NCBI RefSeq assembly: GCF_004217045.1
Contig: NZ_SGXM01000007.1
Coordinates: 147,534 to 211,533, forward strand
Direction of reading: 5' to 3'
Source of the DNA: Cupriavidus agavae
GTDB taxonomy: Bacteria; Pseudomonadota; Gammaproteobacteria; Burkholderiales; Burkholderiaceae
DNA length: 64,000 nucleotides
In this document: positions 36,930 through 48,852 of the stretch, in pieces
How positions within the stretch are numbered: the first letter of the stretch is position 1
Layout: each line of letters starts with the position of its first letter
The notes under the pieces: generated by a model
Told to the model about the DNA's origin: nothing
What the model saw: only the letters and a program-made list of their open reading frames with translations
Database searches by the model: none
Position numbers and translations under genes: made by a program

Positions 36930-37574
36930 TTAAGCTTTGGCCTTGACGGCCGGGGTCACGATGACCTTGCCGCCCTTGGAACCGGGGATGGCGCCCTTGA
37001 CCAGCAGCAGCTTGCGCTCTGCGTCGATCTTGGCGATCTCGAGGTTTTGCACGGTACGGGTGACATCACCGAGGTGACCCGTCATGCGCTTGCCCGGGAA
37101 CACGCGGCCCGGATCCTGCGCCATACCGATGGAACCCGGCACGTTGTGCGAACGCGAGTTACCGTGGGTGGCACGACCCGATGCGAAGTGGTAGCGCTTG
37201 ATGGTACCGGCGTAGCCCTTACCGATCGTCACGCCCTGCACGTCGATCTTCTGGCCAACCTGGAACAGGTCGACAGACAGCGAGCCGCCAGCTTGCAGCT
37301 CGGCAGCCTTGGCTGCATCGATACGGAATTCTTTGATGATTTCGCCAGCTTCCACACCGGCTTTGGCGAGGTGACCCGCCAGCGGCTTGGTAACGCGGCT
37401 CGCGCGTCGGCTGCCAAAAGTGACTTGAACGGCGGTGTAACCGTCGGTCTCGTCCGTCTTGATTTGCGTCACGCGGTTGTCGCCGACCTCGACCACGGTA
37501 ACGGGAATCGAATCACCGTCGTCCGTGAAAATACGGGTCATGCCAACCTTGCGACCTACAAGGCCAAGGCTCAT
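36930..37574 (-). CDS. rplC: 50S ribosomal protein L3
   Basis: Assembly initiator near the peptidyl-transferase centre. 214 residues from MSLGLVGRKVGMTRIFTDDG; GGAG lies six bases before this ATG. The conserved loop RATHGNSRSHNVPGSIGMAQ is present, including the glutamine methylated in E. coli. It is the first gene of its transcript here because a terminator and promoter separate it from rpsJ. Confidence 0.98.
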   Translation of the reverse strand: MSLGLVGRKVGMTRIFTDDGDSIPVTVVEVGDNRVTQIKTDETDGYTAVQVTFGSRRASRVTKPLAGHLAKAGVEAGEIIKEFRIDAAKAAELQAGGSLSVDLFQVGQKIDVQGVTIGKGYAGTIKRYHFASGRATHGNSRSHNVPGSIGMAQDPGRVFPGKRMTGHLGDVTRTVQNLEIAKIDAERKLLLVKGAIPGSKGGKVIVTPAVKAKA

Positions 37575-37706
37575 GGTTTGCTCCATTCCCAGCTGCGATT
37601 GGCCGGGGCTGATTGATACACGAAAACTGTGTGAGTGCGGGTTGCGCGAAAAGGATTGCGCGTGACCAAAATGGTCCCCACTACCCGGATTAATGGGTAG
37701 CCTTAC
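37575..37706 (-). promoter_or_regulatory. Untranslated leader of the rplC unit
   Basis: About 125 bases between the promoter and the rplC ATG. Minus-strand RNA can form CTACCC-attaatcc-GGGTAG (37681-37700) and GGACC-attttGGTC just downstream. By analogy with the S10 leader in E. coli this is a candidate site for L4 control; that is inference. Confidence 0.45.
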
Positions 37707-37735
37707 AACATACCACAGCAACGGGGAAAGGGCAA
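37707..37735 (-). promoter_or_regulatory. Promoter of the rplC unit
   Basis: Minus-strand TTGCCC (37730-37735), 17-bp spacer, TATGTT (37707-37712) with an extended TGG before it. It lies downstream of the rpsJ terminator and about 130 bp before rplC. Confidence 0.7.
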
Positions 37736-37823
37736 GCAGTGTCGCGCTTTTCCGCGCCTGCCGTGGGTCAATCCGGGCGGATCGGCGCCCGATACGGCAC
37801 TTTGCATGCCGATGCCGTCGTTT

Positions 37824-37855
37824 GAAAACAAAAACGGCGAACTCGCGTTCGCCGT
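37824..37855 (-). terminator. Intrinsic terminator after rpsJ
   Basis: Perfect 9-bp minus-strand stem ACGGCGAAC-gcga-GTTCGCCGT followed by TTTTTGTTTTC. It ends the rpsL-rpsG-fusA-tuf-rpsJ unit. Confidence 0.88.
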
Positions 37856-37894
37856 CTTGCTGCATCAGGCCGGCTATGCGGCCCGAAACATGGG

Positions 37895-38203
37895 TCAGAC
37901 CTTGATCTCGACGTCCACGCCTGCCGGCAGGTCCAGCTTCATCAGCGCGTCGACGGTCTTGTCCGTCGGATCGACGATGTCCATCAGGCGCTGGTGGGTG
38001 CGGATCTCGAACTGATCGCGGCTGGTCTTGTTGACGTGCGGCGAACGCAGGATGTCGAAGCGCTGGATACGGGTCGGCAGGGGCACCGGGCCCTTGACGA
38101 TCGCACCGGTACGCTTGGCGGTATCCACGATTTCGGCTGCCGACTGGTCGATCAGGCGATAGTCGAAAGCCTTCAGGCGGATACGGATCTTCTGGTTCTG
38201 CAT
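37895..38203 (-). CDS. rpsJ: 30S ribosomal protein S10 (NusE)
   Basis: Small-subunit head protein that doubles as NusE in antitermination. 102 residues, MQNQKIRIRLKAFDYRLIDQ with TAKRTGAIVKGPVPLPTRIQ. It is cut off from rplC by a terminator, so it belongs with the upstream tuf unit rather than the classic S10 operon. Confidence 0.98.
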   Translation of the reverse strand: MQNQKIRIRLKAFDYRLIDQSAAEIVDTAKRTGAIVKGPVPLPTRIQRFDILRSPHVNKTSRDQFEIRTHQRLMDIVDPTDKTVDALMKLDLPAGVDVEIKV

Positions 38204-38225
38204 GATTGTTCCTTAAAAGAGCGAT

Positions 38226-38271
38226 GGGCGAAGCGCCCGGATTATACGGGACATGCCCGCGGGCATGTCCC
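38226..38271 (-). repeat. Perfect 24-bp palindrome with adjacent TATAAT before rpsJ
   Basis: Arms GGGACATGCCCG / CGGGCATGTCCC (38248-38271) form an uninterrupted palindrome. On the minus strand it is followed by GTATAAT (38241-38247) and then a second hairpin GGGCG-ctt-CGCCC (38226-38238). No good -35 is at the right distance from TATAAT. It could be a stabilising 3' end for the tuf mRNA, an operator or an rpsJ promoter element. Confidence 0.55.
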
Positions 38272-38282
38272 AGGAAGGTTGC

Positions 38283-39473
<1,191 letters not shown>

Positions 39474-39551
39474 GTTTCAGCTCCTGATGGAATACAGTGT
39501 GATTCGATTCATTAAGCCGCCACGCGGGGTACGCATGGCGGCAAAGCTTTA

Positions 39552-41660
<2,109 letters not shown>

Positions 41661-41779
41661 TTTAATCCTCTATTTTGTCTGTGAGGCGCAGGAATCTCAT
41701 GCGCTGCGCCCCTAACACAAACGGGCGAATTGTGTAAAAACACAACCCGCCCGGCAACCAACAGTGTTTTTCGCGCGCT

Positions 41780-42250
41780 TTAGAAGCGGAAATGCGAGAA
41801 CGCCTTGTTGGCTTCGGCCATGCGGTGCACTTCGTCGCGCTTCTTCATTGCGCCACCGCGGCCTTCTGCAGCTTCCATCAGCTCACCTGCCAGGCGCAGC
41901 GCCATCGACTTCTCGCTGCGTTTCTTCGCGGCCTCGCGCAGCCAACGCATCGCCAATGCCAAACGACGCGACGGACGGACTTCGACCGGAACCTGATAGT
42001 TGGCGCCGCCCACGCGACGGCTCTTCACTTCCACCACCGGCTTCACGTTGTTGATCGCAACGGAGAACACTTCGATGGGGGCCTTGCCTGCCTTCTTTTC
42101 GATCTGGTCGAACGCGCCGTACACGATACGCTCGGCAACCGACTTCTTGCCGTCCAGCATCAGGACGTTCATGAACTTGGCAACTTCAACGTTACCGAAC
42201 TTCGGATCAGGCAAAACATCCCGCTTGGGGACTTCACGACGACGTGGCAT
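41780..42250 (-). CDS. rpsG: 30S ribosomal protein S7
   Basis: Nucleates assembly of the 30S head and contacts E-site tRNA; translational repressor of the str operon in E. coli. 156 residues from MPRRREVPKRDVLPDPKFGN; upstream in-frame codons are not conserved. The beta-hairpin region KPVVEVKSRRVGGANYQVPV is present. Confidence 0.98.
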   Translation of the reverse strand: MPRRREVPKRDVLPDPKFGNVEVAKFMNVLMLDGKKSVAERIVYGAFDQIEKKAGKAPIEVFSVAINNVKPVVEVKSRRVGGANYQVPVEVRPSRRLALAMRWLREAAKKRSEKSMALRLAGELMEAAEGRGGAMKKRDEVHRMAEANKAFSHFRF

Positions 42251-42454
42251 CTTCTTTCCTTTAGATTCAGTTGAGAGGCGGACTGCTGCGTCCCACTCTC
42301 CGGCCACCAACTAGCTTGCCAATCGCTTGGGCAAATTCGCCGGGTGACCACTTACTCGACGGCACGGCGCGAAAAACGCTCCGTTGTACCGCCGCCTGGT
42401 GACAGCGCCATGACTTGCGCCAGGGCCATCGGATATTGCTTGCAGCGCTGAAGC

Positions 42455-42832
42455 TTAGGCAGCCTTCGGACGCTTCGCACCGTACTTCGAACGGGCCTGC
42501 TTGCGGTCCTTCACGCCTTGCAGATCCAGCGAACCACGGACGATGTGGTAACGCACACCCGGCAGATCCTTCACACGGCCGCCGCGGATCAGCACGACCG
42601 AGTGTTCCTGCAGGTTGTGGCCTTCACCGCCGATATACGAAATGACTTCGAAACCGTTGGTCAGGCGCACCTTGGCGACCTTACGCAGTGCCGAGTTCGG
42701 CTTCTTCGGCGTCGTGGTGTACACACGGGTGCACACGCCGCGACGCTGGGGGCAGTTCTCAAGCGCCGGGCTCTTGCTCTTGATGACTTCAGAGACACGC
42801 GGCTTGCGAACCAGTTGGTTGATAGTTGGCAT
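42455..42832 (-). CDS. rpsL: 30S ribosomal protein S12
   Basis: Decoding-centre fidelity protein. 125 residues; TTTPKKPNSALRKVAKVRL has lysine at the streptomycin-determinant position and the second loop VRYHIVRGSLDLQGVKDRKQ is also wild type. It opens the rpsL-rpsG-fusA-tuf-rpsJ unit with a strong promoter 240 bp upstream. Confidence 0.98.
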   Translation of the reverse strand: MPTINQLVRKPRVSEVIKSKSPALENCPQRRGVCTRVYTTTPKKPNSALRKVAKVRLTNGFEVISYIGGEGHNLQEHSVVLIRGGRVKDLPGVRYHIVRGSLDLQGVKDRKQARSKYGAKRPKAA

Positions 42833-43073
42833 TGTTCAATCCAGCTTGGTTTTACACAAAAACACCTCTCCGCCAGCGCAACTGGCCAAGAGGCAACAAC
42901 GGGTTTTGGGCGGGAAAGGTGAGCGAACGCTCTGGAGGAAGGGCTGTGAAGTGACAGACTTGCCAAAGAGCGCGAGCTCGCCGGGATCCCGCTGTCGTCC
43001 TGCCTGCCGGGCGCCTGAAGCACCACTCGACTGACGGACGAGCGAAATCCGAAGCCAAAAACTCGAATCTGGC
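42833..43073 (-). promoter_or_regulatory. Untranslated leader of rpsL
   Basis: About 230 bases between the -10 element and the rpsL ATG. No gene, no terminator and no strongly paired long hairpin is evident. Confidence 0.4.
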
Positions 43074-43122
43074 ACTCTAGCAGTGGCTGTGGCAACGGTC
43101 AAGGGGTATACGCGACGTATAC
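43074..43122 (-). promoter_or_regulatory. rpsL promoter with upstream palindrome
   Basis: Minus-strand TTGACC (43097-43102), 17-bp spacer, TAGAGT (43074-43079). Immediately upstream of the -35 lies GTATACG-cga-CGTATAC (43106-43122), a 7-3-7 palindrome that could be an operator. Confidence 0.78.
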
Positions 43123-43141
43123 GCGGAGCCCCCTGTCCCCC

Positions 43142-44989
43142 TCAAACCCCTCTGAGGGTCTCGAGGATCTCGTCGCCGTAGCGCTCGAGTTTCGAGGCGC
43201 CGATGCCCGGCACTTCGGCCAGTTCGTCGAGCGATTCCGGGCCGCTGCGCGCCAGTTCGGCGAGCGTGGCATCGTGGAAGATCACGTATGCCGGCACGCC
43301 ATGCTCCTTGGCGGCTGCCGTGCGCCAGCGGCGCAGGGCTTCCCAGTTGGCCAGCGTGTCGGCGTCCATGGTGGCGGTATGGTCGGTACGGGCGCCCTTC
43401 CCCGCGCGATCGCCCGACTTGGCCGGCTTGCTGACCTGGCGCCGCAGCGTGATCGAACGTGCCCCCTTGAGCACGTCGCGCGCCGCCTCGCCGAGCAGCA
43501 GCGCACCATGGCCGCCGTGGTCGATCACCAGCAGCCCATGGGCGATCAGCTGGCGAAACACGGCGTGCCACTCGCTGACCGACATATCCTTGCCGATGCC
43601 GAACGTCGATACCTTGTCGTGCCCCCACTGCCGGATCTTCTCGCTCGCGTTGCCGCGCAGCACGTCGATCAGGTGGGTCGCGCCGAAATGGACCCGGCTG
43701 GCCTGCGCGGTCCGGTACACGCACGACAGCGCCATCTGCGCCTCGCGCGTGCCGTCCCAGGTGGCAGGCGGCTCCAGGCAGGTATCGCAGTTGCCGCACG
43801 GCTCGGACGTTTCCTCGAAATACGCCAGGATGCGGACGCGGCGGCATCCCGCCGTCTCGCACAAACCCAGCAGCGCGTCGAGCTTGGACGACGACACGCG
43901 CTTGTGCGCATCATCGGCCTCGGATTCGTCGATCATCCGCTTCTGCTGCACCACGTCGCCCAGGCCGTAGGCCATCCAGGCATTGGCCGGCAAGCCGTCG
44001 CGGCCGGCGCGGCCGGTTTCCTGGTAATAGCCTTCCATGCTCTTGGGCAGGTCCAGGTGCGCCACGAAGCGGACATCTGGCTTGTCGATCCCCATGCCGA
44101 AGGCGATCGTCGCCACCATCACGATGCCTTCTTCCTCGCGGAAGCGCGCCTGATGGCGCTGGCGCACTTCGGCATCCATCCCGGCGTGATAACCCAGCGC
44201 CTTGATGCCGTGGCTGACCAGCCAGGCGGCGGTGTCCTCGACCTTCTTGCGCGACAGGCAATACACGATACCGCTGTCATGCCCGCCCTCGCCGTTCATG
44301 TGCTCGGCCTTGATGAAGGCCAGCAGCTGCTGGCGGGCGTTGTCCTTCTCGACGATCCGGTAGCGGATATTGGGCCGGTCGAAGCTCGAAATGAAGACCC
44401 GTGCATCGTCCAGCGCCAGGCGCTCGACGATCTCGTTGCGCGTCAGGGCGTCGGCCGTGGCAGTCAGCGCAATCCTGGGTACATTCGGAAAACGCTCATG
44501 CAGCACCGACAGCTGGATGTATTCCGGCCGGAAGTCATGCCCCCACTGCGACACACAGTGCGCCTCGTCGATGGCGAACAGGCCCACGTGGGCGCGGTCG
44601 AGCAGATCGAGGAAACGCGGCGTCATGAGCCGCTCGGGCGCCACGTAGAGCACATCAAGCCGGCCGGCCAGCAAGTCGCGCTCCACCGCCGAGGCCTCGC
44701 TGCCGCTCAATGTGGAATTGAGCACCGCCGCTCGTACGCCGGCCTCGGTCAGCGCCGCGACCTGATCCTGCATCAGCGCGATAAGTGGCGAAACGACGAT
44801 GCCTACACCGTGCCCCGCCTGGTGGCGCAGCAGCGCGGGAATCTGATAGCAGAGCGATTTGCCGCCGCCGGTGGGCATCAGCACCAGGCAGTCGCCACCT
44901 TCGGCCACGTGGTCGATGATCTCCGCCTGCCGGCCACGGAAGGCGTGGTAGCCGAAGACTTCTTTGAGGATCGCCAGGGCGCGCGACAT
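43142..44989 (-). CDS. recQ: ATP-dependent DNA helicase RecQ
   Basis: 3'-5' helicase for recombination and fork repair. 615 residues: Walker A MPTGGGKSLCYQ (Lys44), DEAHC at 141-145, helicase C domain with ATIAFGMGIDKPDVRF and YQETGRAGRDG. A zinc-binding cysteine cluster (CETAGC...CGNCDTC), winged helix and C-terminal HRDC domain (about 535-615) follow. The start at 44989 (MSRALAILKEVFGYHAFRGR) fits the family; the frame is open upstream. Its stop lies 20 bp from the rpsL upstream palindrome. Confidence 0.96.
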   Translation of the reverse strand: MSRALAILKEVFGYHAFRGRQAEIIDHVAEGGDCLVLMPTGGGKSLCYQIPALLRHQAGHGVGIVVSPLIALMQDQVAALTEAGVRAAVLNSTLSGSEASAVERDLLAGRLDVLYVAPERLMTPRFLDLLDRAHVGLFAIDEAHCVSQWGHDFRPEYIQLSVLHERFPNVPRIALTATADALTRNEIVERLALDDARVFISSFDRPNIRYRIVEKDNARQQLLAFIKAEHMNGEGGHDSGIVYCLSRKKVEDTAAWLVSHGIKALGYHAGMDAEVRQRHQARFREEEGIVMVATIAFGMGIDKPDVRFVAHLDLPKSMEGYYQETGRAGRDGLPANAWMAYGLGDVVQQKRMIDESEADDAHKRVSSSKLDALLGLCETAGCRRVRILAYFEETSEPCGNCDTCLEPPATWDGTREAQMALSCVYRTAQASRVHFGATHLIDVLRGNASEKIRQWGHDKVSTFGIGKDMSVSEWHAVFRQLIAHGLLVIDHGGHGALLLGEAARDVLKGARSITLRRQVSKPAKSGDRAGKGARTDHTATMDADTLANWEALRRWRTAAAKEHGVPAYVIFHDATLAELARSGPESLDELAEVPGIGASKLERYGDEILETLRGV

Positions 44990-45161
44990 GCGAAAACGGT
45001 ACTCGTAAGGCCGGGAAAGGCGTAACCATACCACTGCGGACGAAGGAGGACCGCATGCGGCCGCCTCAATGTCGCGCACATGCCGAAAATCAGACGCGGC
45101 GCGGCACGCACCGCGCCTGTTTTGCCCCAGCACAAGATCGCTGCGCCCGGGCCGGCCTAGG

Positions 45162-46733
45162 ATGAGCCAAAAGTCCGCGCTGGCAGCGCATGCAGGCGCG
45201 GGGCCGGCACAAACCCCTCACAAGATGCAGCGCCATTCCTTTTCCCTGCCGATCGCCATCGCCCGCGATGGCTCGGAGCCGTTCACCCGCCAGATCATCC
45301 GCCAGGTAGAGAGGCTGGTCGTCTCCGGCAGCCTGCAACCGGGCGACCGATTGCCGTCCATCGCGTGCCTGGTTGCCATGCTGGGCGTCTCCCGCAACAC
45401 CGTGGTGAACGCCTATGAAGGGCTGACCGACGCCGGCCTGCTGCGCGGTGAACCGGGACGTGGCTTCTACGTGGCCGAGGAAATTCCCCGCGCCTGCGCG
45501 CCACCGCCATCGATCGGCCTCGGCGCGGCCACGAACCCCTGCCGCGTGGAGCGCCCGATGATGCCATCCGGCGTACATGCCGTGCCGCCAAGCCGTCCGG
45601 TCTGCTTCGACTTCAAGATTGGCCGTCCCGCGCCCGACGCGTTTCCGGCACGCCGCTGGGCAGCCCTTTCCGGACCGCTGCTGCGTCAGATGGCACATGC
45701 CATCAGCGACTACACCGCGCCCGAGGGCCTGTGGGGCCTGCGCGTGCAGATTGCCGATTACCTCGCCGCCACGCGCGCGCTGGCGGCGGATCCCACGCAG
45801 ATCGTCGTCGTTGCCGGCGTGCAGGAGGCCTTGCACCTGCTTGCCGCGCAACTGGTGCACCCGGGCGACCGGGTCGTGATGGAGGCCCCCGGCTACGCGG
45901 GCTTCTGCAACCTGCCGCAGTTCGCACAGGCCATTCAGGTAGCCGTGCCGGTCGATGCCGAGGGAATGCGCACCGACGCCTTGCCCGCCGAGTCCACCGC
46001 GCTGGCCTACACCACGCCCTCGCACCAGTATCCGCTCGGCCATCCGCTATCGATGTCCCGCCGGCGCGCGCTGCTCGAATGGGCCGCACGAACCGGAGCG
46101 TGCATCGTGGAGGACGACTACGACGGCGACTTCGCCTACGACAGCGCCCCGCTGCCCCCGCTGATGGCGCTCGATCCATCGCGGGTGGTCTACGTGGGAT
46201 CGTTTTCCAAGGCCCTCGGCCCGGGGCTGCGGCTCGGCTTCATGGTGTGCCCGCCCTGGCTCGTCAACGCCATCGCCCAACGCAAGGGGCTGCTGAACCA
46301 TGGCTGCCCCTGGCTTGAGCAGGCCGTGCTGGCGCGGCTATTCGAGTACGGCGACTACAGCCGCCACCTCTACCGGCTGCGGCAGCGCTACCGCGCACAA
46401 CGCGATACCCTGCTCGACGGCCTGCGGGCAATCTGGGGCGAATCGTGTGTGATTTCCGGCGCCAGTACTGGCATGCATCTGGCGCTTCATCTGCCTGACG
46501 ACGGCCCTGATGCAGCGGTCACCGCCACCCGCGCGCTGGCGTGCGGCGTCCGGCTCTATCCGTTATCGGAGTCCGCCTGCGGGCACGTTCCCGCCGCAGG
46601 GCGGCACATCCTGCTGTTCGGCTACGCGAGCCTGTCCGTGGCGCAGATCAGGGAAGCAATGTCACGTTTGCGGCTCGCGGTTCCTTCAGGTCGGCAGGAG
46701 CCGCTCTCCGCGTCGGCAGAGGGCGGCTGCTGA
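45162..46733 (+). CDS. MocR-family (GntR-aminotransferase fusion) transcriptional regulator
   Basis: PLP-binding regulator of the MocR/PdxR type. 523 residues: GntR winged helix (about 40-100, with LPSIACLVAMLGVSRNTVVN), linker, then a fold-type I aminotransferase-like domain. PLP lysine is Lys350 in GSFSKALGPGLRLG and the PLP aspartate is in EDDYDGDF. The start is uncertain: ATG 45162 or ATG 45225. Neighbours give no PLP-pathway target; it diverges from recQ and converges with the cytochrome pair. The regulated gene cannot be named. Confidence 0.88.
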   Translation: MSQKSALAAHAGAGPAQTPHKMQRHSFSLPIAIARDGSEPFTRQIIRQVERLVVSGSLQPGDRLPSIACLVAMLGVSRNTVVNAYEGLTDAGLLRGEPGRGFYVAEEIPRACAPPPSIGLGAATNPCRVERPMMPSGVHAVPPSRPVCFDFKIGRPAPDAFPARRWAALSGPLLRQMAHAISDYTAPEGLWGLRVQIADYLAATRALAADPTQIVVVAGVQEALHLLAAQLVHPGDRVVMEAPGYAGFCNLPQFAQAIQVAVPVDAEGMRTDALPAESTALAYTTPSHQYPLGHPLSMSRRRALLEWAARTGACIVEDDYDGDFAYDSAPLPPLMALDPSRVVYVGSFSKALGPGLRLGFMVCPPWLVNAIAQRKGLLNHGCPWLEQAVLARLFEYGDYSRHLYRLRQRYRAQRDTLLDGLRAIWGESCVISGASTGMHLALHLPDDGPDAAVTATRALACGVRLYPLSESACGHVPAAGRHILLFGYASLSVAQIREAMSRLRLAVPSGRQEPLSASAEGGC

Positions 46734-46741
46734 AGCAGCGG

Positions 46742-47086
46742 TCACCGCGGCGGCTTCATGGTGCCGAAGTGGCGCGACAAGGCTTCGATCATGTCGTCGC
46801 TCAGCGGCTCCGCCATCGGCCGCATGACGGCATCGCTGCGCTGGCCCGACTTGAAATCGCGCAGTTGCTTGGCAACGTACTCGGGCTTCTGCCCCGCCAG
46901 GTTCGGATACAGCCCGATACTGCTGACGCCATCGATGCCGTGGCAGGCGGCACACATCGGCAGCAGTGCCGCCACGCCATCGCTCAGTTTCTGAGGGGGT
47001 GCGCCAGACGAGACCGCCTGCGCACCCCCGCTGGCCAGCACGCATGCCAGAGCGCCCATCAACCTGATCAGTGGGAACCGGTTCAT
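46742..47086 (-). CDS. Small monohaem cytochrome c
   Basis: Exported class I cytochrome c of 114 residues: signal peptide ending AQA (about 24), haem site CAACH at 45-49, axial Met region VMRPMAEPLSDDMI. The pattern PNLAGQKPEYVAKQLRDFKS resembles one half of cytochrome c4. It lies 15 bp after the cd1-like gene on the same strand, so it is the likely electron partner (NirC/NirM-like role inferred from position only). Confidence 0.88.
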   Translation of the reverse strand: MNRFPLIRLMGALACVLASGGAQAVSSGAPPQKLSDGVAALLPMCAACHGIDGVSSIGLYPNLAGQKPEYVAKQLRDFKSGQRSDAVMRPMAEPLSDDMIEALSRHFGTMKPPR

Positions 47087-47101
47087 TGTCTTGTCCTCCG
47101 C

Positions 47102-48661
47102 TCAATGCTTGCGGGTCGGCGGCAGGCCAACCGAGATCCATTGGGTACGCGCGCGGGAGAAGATGCCCGCCGGGCTCTCCATCTTCTGCTCCGCCACGAG
47201 TTTCAGCGTCTTGCTGTCGTACACGCGCAGCCGGTCGCCGTAGTAGCCGGCGCTGACGTAGAGGAACCGCCCATCCCGGGTGTACTCGGGGAAGAACGCG
47301 TGACCGCCGGCATCAAGGGTGTGCGCCACCTCCAGCGTCTGCTTGTCGATCAACTGGATCTGCGACGCCTTCTTGTCCTTGGTGACGATATCGACCGCCA
47401 CGTACGGTGCGTCCGGGTGCGCCGCCGGCGACTCCGTCGGCCCTGCCACCTTGACGTTCTTCACCACCGAGAAGTCGCGCGTATCCCAGACCGTGACCAC
47501 ATCGCCCAGATCGCACTGGCCGATGTTGGTGCCGAAGGCGAGCATGCGGCCGCCCACCGGCGTCACCGCGCCGGAGCCCACATGCGGCTGGCACCCGGCC
47601 GGAATGTCCCGTGCGACCTTGTCCTCCTTGAAGTCGATCGCCACGATCTTGTTGTCGCCATACGAGGCCACCATCGAATACCGGCCGTCCGGCGTCAGGA
47701 ACGTGTCGTGCAGCATGCGCCCGACGTTTTCGAGCTTCGTGACGGGCATGCCTTCGCGGTCGGGATCGATGATCCAGATCTGTCCCGCCTGCCGCAGCGT
47801 CAGCGCGAACTTGTTGTTGATCCGGCTGCCAATCACCGGCCCGCCGGCCGACTGGATGAACTTGCCGTCCGGGTCCTTCCCCTCCAGCTTCAGGTGCTTC
47901 ACCGGCTCCAGCGTGTCGGCCTTCAGAATGACCACCTGGTTCGGAACGAACGAACTGGCTGCCAGCCACTTGCCATCGTTGGACAGTGCGATCCCCGGGC
48001 CGGTCAGCCCGGTCTTCACCTTGCGCGTGATCTTGAGCGAGTACAGGTCGATCTTGTACACATGGCCGTCGTCGCTCTTCAACCATCCCCAGCGCGGATC
48101 CACCGGACTGAAGTCGAGGATGTGCGGCGCCATCGGCGTGGCGATTTCGCCAACCACCTCGTGCGTCTTGCCGTTCAGGAAGACAGTCCGGGCATTGTCG
48201 CCCGCAGCCCCGCTGCCATACCGGCCGCGCGCCATGACCGCCATCAGGTCATAGACGGAATCGATCTTGTACGTGGGCTTCGACGGCAGCGTAGATTCGT
48301 CGACCAGTACTTCGAGACTGGCGCGCGTCTGCTCCATCGACCACGGCGGCGAACCAACCGGCTGCGACTTGATGTACTGCGACACCAGCCGGATATCGGG
48401 GTCCGACATCCGCGCATGGAACGGCGGCATCAACGTGTCCGGAATGCCAGTCATGATCGTGCCGCGCAGCGCGGCCTCGCTCTGAACCAGCCGATCCTTG
48501 TGCAGCGCCGGCCCGACGTATCCACCGCGGCTAGCCGAGTGGCAGACCGCGCAATTGGCCTGATAGAGCGCATCCGCACGCTTGATGGACTCGGCGTCCA
48601 TCGCCGTGGCCATGGTTGAGACGGCCGCCAGCAGGCCGACCGTCATTCCTCTCGCAATCAT
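47102..48661 (-). CDS. Cytochrome cd1-type protein (NirS/NirN-like)
   Basis: Periplasmic two-domain cytochrome: signal peptide (about 1-21), cytochrome c domain with haem site CAVCH at 37-41, then an eight-bladed d1-type propeller (about 140-519). His180 (APHILDF) aligns with the proximal d1 ligand. His318 (MLHD) and His360 (CQPHVGSG) align with the two active-site histidines of cd1 nitrite reductases. 519 residues. NirN and NirS share this layout, and sequence reading alone does not separate them. No haem d1 synthesis genes are in the window. ATG at 48661 preferred over a TTG two codons earlier; AGGGGG lies upstream. Confidence 0.85.
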   Translation of the reverse strand: MIARGMTVGLLAAVSTMATAMDAESIKRADALYQANCAVCHSASRGGYVGPALHKDRLVQSEAALRGTIMTGIPDTLMPPFHARMSDPDIRLVSQYIKSQPVGSPPWSMEQTRASLEVLVDESTLPSKPTYKIDSVYDLMAVMARGRYGSGAAGDNARTVFLNGKTHEVVGEIATPMAPHILDFSPVDPRWGWLKSDDGHVYKIDLYSLKITRKVKTGLTGPGIALSNDGKWLAASSFVPNQVVILKADTLEPVKHLKLEGKDPDGKFIQSAGGPVIGSRINNKFALTLRQAGQIWIIDPDREGMPVTKLENVGRMLHDTFLTPDGRYSMVASYGDNKIVAIDFKEDKVARDIPAGCQPHVGSGAVTPVGGRMLAFGTNIGQCDLGDVVTVWDTRDFSVVKNVKVAGPTESPAAHPDAPYVAVDIVTKDKKASQIQLIDKQTLEVAHTLDAGGHAFFPEYTRDGRFLYVSAGYYGDRLRVYDSKTLKLVAEQKMESPAGIFSRARTQWISVGLPPTRKH

Positions 48662-48852
48662 TCCCAAACCCCCTGTGACAAACGCCGCGCGTCAACGTGG
48701 CAATACCGCCAGTCTGTTCTTCAGGAGGGGCGAGTACAGGGGATGGATGCCTTCCATTGATGGGTATGGATGCCCGGTGGATTGTTGCGTCAGATCAGGA
48801 GCGGGCCGGCCAAACCAAGCAAGTCGCAGCTTTTTCAGACGCAACGGACTCC

